Origin: an uncultured Spartobacteria bacterium
Lineage (GTDB): Bacteria; Verrucomicrobiota; Verrucomicrobiia; Chthoniobacterales; JAATET01
Length of the DNA stretch: 5,178 nt
Reading direction: 5' to 3'
Assembly: GCA_937901895.1 (NCBI GenBank)
Contig: CALGTD010000122.1
Coordinates: 1-5,178 of the forward strand
The position numbers and the translations under genes are program-made. Positions 1 to 5,178 of the stretch are shown in pieces (position 1 is the stretch's first letter; every line of letters begins with the position of its first letter). The notes below the pieces were generated by a model that was given only the letters and a program-made list of their open reading frames with translations, made no database searches and was not told the DNA's origin.

Positions 1-1
1 C

Positions 2-226
2 GAAGCGTGGATCTATTTCGCCCGGCCGGCCGCACGATCGCAGAACGCCAAAAATATCTTCTGGCTGCACCACGACGGCGAGCTGCAGGGCGCCGCTCGG
101 AATCTTTTCGCCGTGCTGCGTCGGGTGGATCGACAAGGCTACCGCTGTATCCATCTGGAGCGCGCCCCCGGACGAGGTCTCGCCGACGCCATCAACGACC
201 GCCTGCAGCGCGCAGCAGCTCGCTGA
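2..226 (+). CDS. sua5: C-terminal end of Sua5-type L-threonylcarbamoyladenylate synthase (partial)
   Basis: This is the last 74 codons of a gene that starts left of the window, read in frame 2 and ending at TGA 224-226. The enzyme makes threonylcarbamoyl-AMP from threonine, bicarbonate and ATP, the first step of the universal t6A37 tRNA modification in the cytoplasm. The catalytic YrdC domain is outside the window; only the C-terminal Sua5 domain is visible. The evidence is the pattern ARNLFAVLRRVD (residues 32-43), then a beta strand ending in HLERAP (51-56), then GLADAINDRLQRAAAR (59-74). This resembles the usual Sua5 ending in which a Glu-x-x-Pro-x-x-x-Gly-Leu segment precedes an Ala-Ile-x-x-Arg-Leu-x-x-Ala-Ala helix. 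The gene converges on the export cassette. The assignment comes from pattern memory of a short fragment, so family membership is likely but not proven. A longer antisense-looking reading frame over the same bases is Arg/Ser-rich and not believable. Confidence 0.72.
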   Translation, partial: EAWIYFARPAARSQNAKNIFWLHHDGELQGAARNLFAVLRRVDRQGYRCIHLERAPGRGLADAINDRLQRAAAR

Positions 227-253
227 ATAAAGCGACGCAACGTCACGCCCCGA

Positions 254-281
254 GGCTGCGCCCGGAAAAACGAACGCAGCC
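254..281. terminator. Weak hairpin in the convergent sua5 / kinase gap
   Basis: A perfect 7-bp stem (GGCTGCG at 254-260 with CGCAGCC at 275-281) and a 14-base loop lie in the 69-base gap between two convergent stop codons. The location suits a shared transcription end for both genes. Neither strand has a U-run right after the stem, so it is not a canonical intrinsic terminator. It may be only a weak or factor-assisted stop. Confidence 0.3.
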
Positions 282-295
282 AGAGCGATGTCCGC

Positions 296-2494
296 TTACG
301 CGCGCGCTTCCTCGTCCTTCGCCATCTCGACGTAGTAGTCCTTGTAGGACTTGTCGTAATACTGCGCGTAGTAGTATCCGGATACGGCGAGGTTCAGCCC
401 GTTCAGCACCGCGCCGAAGCACGGCACGTTGGCATCGAGAAGTTTGGTCGCGGCAAACTGCGCGGCTTTGCGGCGCACCTTGTTGAAGAAGATCGTGAAG
501 ATCGAGCCGTCCACCAGCGGGAGGATGATCAACGCATCGCTCACCGCCGCGAGCGGAGGCGTGTCGATGAAGACGCGGTCATAACGCTTCCGGAGGTCCG
601 AAAGCATGATCTCGAAGTTCTTGCTGTTGAGAATATGCGTCGGGTTCTTCGCGCGGCCGCCGGCGGCGATCACGTCGAGATTTGGCTGCAGGTTGCGCAC
701 CAGCACGTCATCGATGGTCGCCGAGCCCGCACAGATATCGATGACGCCCTTGAGATTCTCGATGCGGAACGACTTGTGGACATTCGGCTTCCGCAAATCG
801 CAATCCACCACCACCACCCGCTCGCCATGCGCCGCAAACGTCAGCGCGAGATTCGTGGTGATGAAAGATTTTCCCTCGCCCGGCACGGTGCTGGTCGTGA
901 GCACGCACTTCGCGTTCTTGCTCTCGTCCTTTAAACGCAGGCTCGAGTGCAGAGTCAGGAACGACTCCGCCACCTGCCGATCGGCGTTGTTCACGACGAT
1001 CTGGGCCTTGTCCGGCTGCTCCATGCGCTTGATCTGCGGAATGATCCCGACGAGCGGCAGCCCCACCACGCCCTCGATGTCGAACGAGCTCTTCACGCGA
1101 TCGTCGATGTAGGCCACGAAGAACGCGAACGCCAGACCCAGGCCAATCCCACCGATGAACCCCAGCCCGAGGTTCAGCGCAACCCGAGGAGAAACGGGAT
1201 CCTTAAGCGGACGAGCCAGGTCCACAATACGCGCATTCTGCGTTTCGATCGTGCTGGTCATGGACGTCTCCCGCGTGCGACCGATGATCGATTGCAGGAT
1301 CTGCTCATTGATCTGAAGCTCACGCGCCATGTTGTCGTATTCGACGCTATAGCGATCGAGGTTCAACGACTCCGCTTCCTGTGCCGCCAGTTGCGCCCGC
1401 GCCTCTCGATCGCTCCGCAATGCGGTTTGATATTCCGACTCGACTTGAGCCTCCGCCGATCTGACCGCGCGTTCGAGTTCCCGCTGGGTTTGAGCCGCAG
1501 AGTTTATCGCCTCGATCATTCGCGGGTGCTTGTCGCGATAGCGTTCGCGAAGTTGAGCCATCGCGATCTTTTGCGCCGCAAGCTGCTGCACAAGCTGGCT
1601 GATCAAGGGCTGGCTCGCGATAAAGGGCAGTTCCGTCAGATCGCCTCCCGTTTCCCGCCGCTCCTGCACCTGCTTCAGACGAACCTCGGCATCCCTGAGC
1701 CGGGCAGACGTCTGCGTGACGAGAGAATTGAGCGCCTTCAGCTTTTCGGTGACGATGTCCTTCCGCTCGTCCAGCGACACGAGATTGTTCTTGGCGCGAT
1801 AGGCTTGGAGGCTGTTCGCCAGTTCATCGACCTTCTTCCGTTGCTGCTCCACCCGAACCTGGAGTTCCTCCACCGCCTTCATCGATTCATCCACCCGGAG
1901 ACGCGCGTTGTAGGAGATGTATTCCTCAACGAAGATGTTGGCCACCTTCGCCGCTACGAACTGGTCCGGATGCCTGTATTGAATGAGAAGGATCAGCGTA
2001 AGGCGCTGCGGAACGATCTTCCGATTCAACGACAGGATTGAAAGCACCGAGGGCGACGGTTCATTCGCCTTCTCGTAGGGTGCCAGAAATTGCCTGAGAT
2101 CGTCACCTTGGAGGCGTGCGGCGACCTTCTCGACAATCGTCGCACTTTCCAAGATCTTCACTTGCGTGTTCAGATCCTCGGCCGAACGAATCTCATTATC
2201 CACCACCGCCTGAACCTGCATGATGGTGGGATCACGGCGAAAAATCTGCACCGTCGCCGTAGCTTCATAGATCTTCTGCTGACTGAACGTGTAGACCAGC
2301 GTCGAGGAGAATACGATGAGGAAGACTACGACGATATACCAAACACGTTCCCGCAGGATCAGCATGTAGTCTTGAAATGTCCGTTGGGCGTGCCCGCCGG
2401 ACTCTCCGTATCCAACCGTCGAATACCCGGCATAGCCGCCGCCGTAGCTGTAGCCGTATCCGTCCGAACCCGCTTGTTTAGAATCTTGATCCAT
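296..2494 (-). CDS. Wzc-type polysaccharide co-polymerase with C-terminal BY-kinase (732 aa)
   Basis: This is an inner-membrane chain-length regulator fused to a bacterial tyrosine autokinase. A Tyr/Gly-rich cytoplasmic tail (residues 11-30) leads into a Wzz domain with TM1 at about 52-70. A long charged periplasmic segment follows, with likely coiled coil around 200-410 and YRDKHPRM at 319-326. TM2 is at about 440-462, just after the Pro-rich DPVSPR (432-437). The kinase has Walker A GEGKS (539-543), Walker A' VVDCDLRKP (562-570) and Walker B VFIDTPP (641-647), so all nucleotide-binding motifs look intact. The tail holds eight Tyr (707-709, 712, 713, 717, 720, 721), the expected autophosphorylation cluster. 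The oligomerisation motif ExxRxxR is degenerate at E510 (Leu513, His516). I chose ATG 2494: an upstream in-frame start at 2563 would overlap the OPX gene and add a non-conserved-looking leader. The gap to the OPX stop is 17 bases, so the two genes are co-transcribed. No clear Shine-Dalgarno is visible. Confidence 0.93.
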   Translation of the reverse strand: MDQDSKQAGSDGYGYSYGGGYAGYSTVGYGESGGHAQRTFQDYMLILRERVWYIVVVFLIVFSSTLVYTFSQQKIYEATATVQIFRRDPTIMQVQAVVDNEIRSAEDLNTQVKILESATIVEKVAARLQGDDLRQFLAPYEKANEPSPSVLSILSLNRKIVPQRLTLILLIQYRHPDQFVAAKVANIFVEEYISYNARLRVDESMKAVEELQVRVEQQRKKVDELANSLQAYRAKNNLVSLDERKDIVTEKLKALNSLVTQTSARLRDAEVRLKQVQERRETGGDLTELPFIASQPLISQLVQQLAAQKIAMAQLRERYRDKHPRMIEAINSAAQTQRELERAVRSAEAQVESEYQTALRSDREARAQLAAQEAESLNLDRYSVEYDNMARELQINEQILQSIIGRTRETSMTSTIETQNARIVDLARPLKDPVSPRVALNLGLGFIGGIGLGLAFAFFVAYIDDRVKSSFDIEGVVGLPLVGIIPQIKRMEQPDKAQIVVNNADRQVAESFLTLHSSLRLKDESKNAKCVLTTSTVPGEGKSFITTNLALTFAAHGERVVVVDCDLRKPNVHKSFRIENLKGVIDICAGSATIDDVLVRNLQPNLDVIAAGGRAKNPTHILNSKNFEIMLSDLRKRYDRVFIDTPPLAAVSDALIILPLVDGSIFTIFFNKVRRKAAQFAATKLLDANVPCFGAVLNGLNLAVSGYYYAQYYDKSYKDYYVEMAKDEEARA
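332..376 (-). other. C-terminal tyrosine cluster of the BY-kinase
   Basis: This segment encodes residues 707-721, in which eight of fifteen residues are tyrosine, in groups of 3, 2, 1 and 2. In BY-kinases such as Wzc, the phosphorylation state of this tail controls octamer assembly and cycling during capsule or exopolysaccharide synthesis. The cluster is dense and intact here. The cognate low-molecular-weight phosphatase (Wzb type) is not encoded in the window. Confidence 0.85.
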
Positions 2495-2511
2495 GGTCGA
2501 GGCCCGCGCGT

Positions 2512-3120
2512 TTATAGGATACGCTCCGGCACGAAAATCACATCGTCTTGCATTAGGGGCCAAGCCTCCCGCGCGCTGCCTTCAATGATCTCGTCTGCAT
2601 TGATGATGAAAGTGCTTATCTTGCCGTCCGCAATTCGCGTGAGTTTCACCTTACGGCGATCGGCCAGGCGACTAAAACCTCCCACGCGCGCAATCGCGTC
2701 GAGCAGTGTCAATCCTTGCTCTTGCGGAAACAGCACAACCCCGGGGGAATTTACCGAGCCGAGCACGTTTACGCTTCGTTGCGCATACTCGATGACGAAC
2801 ACATTGACCTGCGGATTCACCAAATAGTCCGCATCGTATAGTTCCCGGATGGTCTCCTGTAATTGCCGCACCGTTTTGCCTTTGACATCGATGGCGCCAA
2901 TCAACGGCAGCACGATCCGATACTCCTGAGACACACGAACCTCTCGTGTGAGGTCTTCCTCTTGGAAGATCTGGACGCGAAGCAAGTCTAGTGCGTTGAC
3001 GATATAGTCCGACTTGGCGTCGGTGGGCGCCACACCGGCCTCCCCACGCGGCCCATCTTGGGCAAACACCGCGGCCACAAGAAGCGCCCCCGCCAGCCAT
3101 CTTAACGATCGTAACAACAT
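2512..3120 (-). CDS. Short outer-membrane polysaccharide export (OPX) protein, PES + SLBB domains (202 aa)
   Basis: This is a periplasmic export component of the Wza family. A signal peptide (residues 1-20, ending AAVFA before QDG) suits signal peptidase I. The PES domain spans about 38-112 (YIVNALDLLRVQIF, then the Pro-Leu-Ile-Gly strand near 72-75 and VNPQVNVFVIEY at 101-112). One SLBB domain spans about 115-202 (VLGSVNSPGVV, LTLLDAIARVGGF, VIFVPERIL). It is far shorter than Wza (about 360 mature residues): the second SLBB and the C-terminal amphipathic helix that forms Wza's outer-membrane pore are absent. There is no cysteine, so it cannot be lipidated. It therefore probably works with the beta-barrel encoded just upstream. 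I chose ATG 3120 for its compact signal peptide. An in-frame TTG at 3165 would add 15 residues and place the adjacent terminator hairpin inside the coding region. The barrel gene's stop lies in this same frame, 66 bases before the ATG. Confidence 0.9.
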   Translation of the reverse strand: MLLRSLRWLAGALLVAAVFAQDGPRGEAGVAPTDAKSDYIVNALDLLRVQIFQEEDLTREVRVSQEYRIVLPLIGAIDVKGKTVRQLQETIRELYDADYLVNPQVNVFVIEYAQRSVNVLGSVNSPGVVLFPQEQGLTLLDAIARVGGFSRLADRRKVKLTRIADGKISTFIINADEIIEGSAREAWPLMQDDVIFVPERIL

Positions 3121-3158
3121 AAAAAAAGCGGAAGAAGATCGCAGCGATCTTCTCCCGC
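3121..3158 (-). terminator. Strong intrinsic terminator / attenuator between barrel and OPX genes
   Basis: Read leftward, the RNA folds into a 15-bp stem: bases 3158-3144 pair with 3142-3128, with 14 Watson-Crick pairs and one G-U (3154/3132), around a minimal loop at 3143. Seven consecutive Us (3127-3121) follow the stem directly, the classic form of a Rho-independent terminator. It lies 28 bases after the barrel stop codon and ends at the base before the OPX ATG (3120). On the other strand the run is A and lies before the stem, so it can act only leftward. It probably lets the barrel be made in excess over OPX and kinase, or acts as a regulated attenuator. Structure is seen; function is inferred. 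Confidence 0.8.
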
Positions 3159-3186
3159 AATCCAAGAATGAGGTCTCTTCGTCGGT

Positions 3187-4353
3187 TTAGAATCGAAGAT
3201 TCGCCGCGACACTGAAGACGTTGGCGGTGAAGTCCGAAGTCGGAAGGTCGGAATCGTTTGAGCGATAAGAGTATGCACCGGAGAAGCTGACGTTTTCATT
3301 CAGCCGGTAGGTCGCCCCGAGATGGCCTTCAAAATAATCGTCAATTCGCGCAGGCGCCGCTTGGTAGTAATCAATCGCGCGATACGCCACGGAGGCGGTA
3401 ACACTTAGCTCGGCGGAGATCGCCGTCGTCGACGACGCCCGGATCGCAAAATTTCGCTGCTGATGTCCCTGGGAATTCGTGTCGAAATCATTGCTCAGCC
3501 CCAGCAGCACACTGGTCTTTGGCGAGGCGGCATAGGTGAGACTGGAGTCCACGCCCAGCATCTCCTGGTCGCTCCGCCGCTGCACCTTGTGGGAGAAAGA
3601 ACGCTGCGTCACACCCACGGCGAACTGGCCCGTGAGCTTCGGCGTAAACTCACCACGCGCACCGATGTTTAGAAAATGGTCCTTGGTATCGAAGCCGATG
3701 CTCTCCCAGCGATTGCGATAACGATAACCCAAGCTCAAATCCACCTTGGGCGTGATCTCATAGTAGTAGTTCACAGGAACAGTGATTACCTGCGAATCGC
3801 TAAATCCCGCTCGCTCGTAGGCGGTCTTCTGATATTGAACACCGAGCGCGATGCTCGATTTCTCGGTGACTGAAACCTCACCCGAACCACCAGTCGAAAA
3901 CACGTCGCGAAGGATAAGAGCATCCACCAAGGTGGCGGGTCCAGGCAGAACATCCACGGTGTTCTGGTTCAATTCGGCAAAACTTGCATTGAACGACAAC
4001 TTGGACTTCCCGTCGTCATATCGCGTGTTCAAGGACGCGCTCGCGAGCTCATCGTTCAGATCGTCGTGATCCGAATACACGGAGATGTTCTCAGAGATAC
4101 TCAGCGTGCCTTGGGTGAGCGAATTTTTGCCGAACACCAGTTGCACGCCGGGGTTCACCTCGAAAATGGTGTCACTGCGATCACGGTTTTGAGCGTTTCC
4201 GGGCATGCTTCGGCCCGAAAGGAAAATATTGCTGTCCGACCGCACCCCTACAGTGCCCGTCAGAAACAGCTCTGCGTTGTCTCCGACCGGAACGGAGGCG
4301 TAACACGCCGAGGCCAGGGCAGCCGAGGCGAACAATCGGGTAATGGTCTTCAT
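3187..4353 (-). CDS. Outer-membrane beta-barrel protein of the export cassette (388 aa, BBP2-like)
   Basis: This is a probable outer-membrane pore for polysaccharide. A signal peptide (residues 1-19, cleavage likely after the CYA at 17-19) is followed by about 370 residues of alternating hydrophobic/polar beta strands rich in Tyr, Ser, Thr and Asn. Examples are LSLGYRYRNR (206-215), LGATYRLNENVSFSGAYSYR (345-364) and the last strand FSVAANLRF (380-388). The terminal Phe is the usual BAM-complex recognition signal. Short Thr/Ser-Pro-Lys turns recur at 201-203, 237-239 and 277-279. Length and strand density suggest roughly 16-18 strands, and the style fits the putative beta-barrel porin 2 families seen in exopolysaccharide loci. 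Family assignment is from pattern, not search. ATG 4353 gives the signal peptide directly, and no good Shine-Dalgarno precedes it. It is the first gene of the leftward cassette, with an intrinsic terminator between it and OPX. Confidence 0.85.
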   Translation of the reverse strand: MKTITRLFASAALASACYASVPVGDNAELFLTGTVGVRSDSNIFLSGRSMPGNAQNRDRSDTIFEVNPGVQLVFGKNSLTQGTLSISENISVYSDHDDLNDELASASLNTRYDDGKSKLSFNASFAELNQNTVDVLPGPATLVDALILRDVFSTGGSGEVSVTEKSSIALGVQYQKTAYERAGFSDSQVITVPVNYYYEITPKVDLSLGYRYRNRWESIGFDTKDHFLNIGARGEFTPKLTGQFAVGVTQRSFSHKVQRRSDQEMLGVDSSLTYAASPKTSVLLGLSNDFDTNSQGHQQRNFAIRASSTTAISAELSVTASVAYRAIDYYQAAPARIDDYFEGHLGATYRLNENVSFSGAYSYRSNDSDLPTSDFTANVFSVAANLRF

Positions 4354-4523
4354 CTGAATGTCGAAGTTGGATGCTTAACGACGCCTAAGGCCACGATTCC
4401 CAGCGCATCCCTTGCAATAAGAAACGAAGAAGAGATGCGATATGGAGATCGGCAGCCGGCAGCCGATGCGCTCTTTAACCACCAAGCCCGTCGCCGACGC
4501 AAGGTATAATTTAGGGGTTTTAC
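4354..4523 (-). promoter_or_regulatory. Probable promoter/leader region of the export cassette
   Basis: This 170-base gap separates the hisC stop from the barrel start, long enough for a separate promoter. The only AT-rich patch (about 4503-4520; leftward reading TAAATTATACC) could hold a -10 element, but no -35 box at proper spacing is convincing. A 20-bp palindrome at 4448-4467 could be an operator or a hisC terminator. No riboswitch or small RNA gene is recognisable. Confidence 0.35.
4448..4467. repeat. 20-bp near-perfect palindrome (operator or hairpin)
   Basis: ATCGGCAGCCGGCAGCCGAT has 9 of its 10 symmetric base pairs complementary; the only mismatch is A/A at 4454/4461. It also contains the tandem 7-mer GGCAGCC twice (4451-4457, 4458-4464). 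It lies 95 bases upstream of the barrel start and 57 bases after the hisC stop. It could be a binding site for a dimeric regulator of the cassette. As RNA it could form a 6-bp outer stem, but no contiguous U-run follows leftward, so an intrinsic hisC terminator is less likely. Confidence 0.55.
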
Positions 4524-5178
4524 CTATCGGGAAAGGACCAATCCTCCCATCTCCGCCAAAAACCGCTCATTCTGCTCCCGCGTGCCCACCGTCACTCGCA
4601 CCCATTCGGGCATCCCGTAAGCTCCCATGGGCCGCACGATAACCCCGCGACGTTGCAACGCATCGAACACCCGCGCCCCGTCGCGCACTTTCACCAGGAC
4701 GAAATTCGCCACACTCGGCACCCATTCCAATCCTCGCGCACGAAACCCATCCTCCAACTGCGCCAAGCCGGCGCGATTTTCTCGCGCGCATCGCTCCGCG
4801 AATTCCGCATCGTCGAGCGCCGCCACCGCCGCCGCCTGCGCGATCGCATTCACATTGAACGGCTGCCGCACACGATTCAGGAACGCCGCAGCTTCCGGCG
4901 AAGCATACCCATAGCCAATCCTCAACGACGCCAGTCCGTAGATCTTCGAAAACGTCCGCAGGCACACCACCTTTCGTCCTTCGCGCAACAACGGCCGGAG
5001 ATCCGGCGCCCGCTCCAGGAACTCCGCATACGCCTCGTCAAACACCACCACGACGTGCTCCGGCAGCCCCCGCGCAAACGCCAGCAGCTCCTCTTCCGAA
5101 TTCGCCGTCCCCGTCGGATTATTCGGCGTGCAAACGAAAACCAATTTCGTCCGCTCCGTCACCGCCGCGGCCATCTTC
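4524..5178 (-). CDS. hisC: Histidinol-phosphate aminotransferase HisC, C-terminal part (partial)
   Basis: This is the C-terminal ~217 residues of a fold-type I PLP aminotransferase; the start lies right of the window, and a full protein is usually about 350-370 residues. HisC converts imidazole acetol phosphate and glutamate to histidinol phosphate and 2-oxoglutarate in cytoplasmic histidine synthesis. Numbering from the internal Met at 5174, visible motifs are TPNNPTGT (16-23, cofactor Asn), DEAY (46-49, PLP-binding Asp and Tyr), RTFSKIYGLASLRIGY (73-88, Schiff-base Lys77 and phosphate-binding Arg85) and WVRVTVGT (191-198, substrate-carboxylate Arg193). NNPTG, DEAYAEF and TFSKIYGLASLRIGY together are typical of HisC and not of other aminotransferases, although HisC-like enzymes acting on aromatic amino acids look similar. 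No other his gene is in the window. The 170-base gap suggests the export cassette is transcribed separately. Confidence 0.92.
   Translation of the reverse strand, partial: KMAAAVTERTKLVFVCTPNNPTGTANSEEELLAFARGLPEHVVVVFDEAYAEFLERAPDLRPLLREGRKVVCLRTFSKIYGLASLRIGYGYASPEAAAFLNRVRQPFNVNAIAQAAAVAALDDAEFAERCARENRAGLAQLEDGFRARGLEWVPSVANFVLVKVRDGARVFDALQRRGVIVRPMGAYGMPEWVRVTVGTREQNERFLAEMGGLVLSR

Noticed and set aside
332..380. Short repeated GTA/TAG triplets near the kinase end, resembling a microsatellite
   Set aside because: They are simply the codons of the functional tyrosine cluster read on the opposite strand.
7..486. Rightward open frame covering sua5, the gap and the kinase end
   Set aside because: The Arg/Ser/Pro-rich product has no family features. 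Frame 2 gives a convincing Sua5 C-terminus that stops at 226, and the rest is antisense to the kinase.
947..2041. Long rightward open frame (364 codons) inside the kinase gene
   Set aside because: It is the antisense of a clearly coding BY-kinase. Its product is rich in Arg, His and Leu with no domain pattern, as expected for a shadow frame in GC-rich DNA.
2495..2563. Upstream in-frame start for the kinase at 2563
   Set aside because: It would overlap the end of the OPX gene by about 50 bases and add a 23-residue leader; ATG 2494 begins just after the OPX stop.
2090..2827. Rightward open frame (245 codons) spanning the kinase start and OPX end
   Set aside because: It runs antisense across two well-supported genes and has no recognisable motif.
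3102..3299. Leftward 65-codon frame across the barrel end and terminator
   Set aside because: It is out of frame with the barrel, runs through the terminator and has no ribosome site or domain; it is a shadow.
4297..4353. Possible lipobox in the barrel signal peptide (ASAC, Cys17)
   Set aside because: Position -3 is Ala rather than Leu/Val/Ile and +2 is a bulky Tyr. A signal peptidase I site after Ala19 and the integral beta-barrel nature fit better.
4505..4510. Perfect TATAAT on the rightward strand
   Set aside because: No -35 element lies at 16-18 bases upstream and it would drive antisense transcription into hisC; it is probably chance in the AT-rich patch.

Overview
The window looks like a piece of a fairly GC-rich Gram-negative chromosome. 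An outer-membrane beta-barrel protein, a periplasmic polysaccharide-export protein and an inner-membrane tyrosine kinase are all encoded. A member of Verrucomicrobiota (Opitutales-like) is my best guess, from the style of the Tyr/Gly-rich kinase N-terminus and the flanking proteins. This is an impression and was not tested. I see no tRNA, rRNA, CRISPR array or mobile element.

Layout, left to right. (1) The last 74 codons of a Sua5-type threonylcarbamoyl-AMP synthase run rightward and stop at 226. (2) A 69-base convergent gap follows. (3) Three leftward genes occupy 296-4353. In transcription order they are an outer-membrane beta-barrel (4353-3187), a short outer-membrane polysaccharide export (OPX) protein with PES and SLBB domains (3120-2512), and a Wzc-type chain-length regulator fused to a BY-kinase (2494-296). 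(4) A 170-base gap, which should hold the promoter of the cassette, carries a 20-bp near-perfect palindrome. (5) The C-terminal 60% or so of histidinol-phosphate aminotransferase (HisC), also leftward, runs off the right edge.

The three central genes form a compact secretion cassette. The kinase/co-polymerase would control chain length and span the inner membrane and periplasm. The OPX protein would bridge the periplasm. Because the OPX protein lacks the C-terminal outer-membrane helix of Wza and has no lipidation cysteine, the beta-barrel is the likely outer-membrane pore. This matches the composite OPX/beta-barrel translocon concept known from Myxococcus-type exopolysaccharide systems. No glycosyltransferase, flippase, polymerase or phosphatase lies in the window, and the cassette ends at the convergent sua5 gene, so its biosynthetic partners must be elsewhere.

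The most unusual sequence feature is a very strong intrinsic-terminator structure (15-bp stem plus seven Us) between the barrel and OPX genes. It ends at the base before the likely OPX start codon and suggests attenuation inside the operon. The cassette is also visibly less GC-rich than both flanking housekeeping genes.
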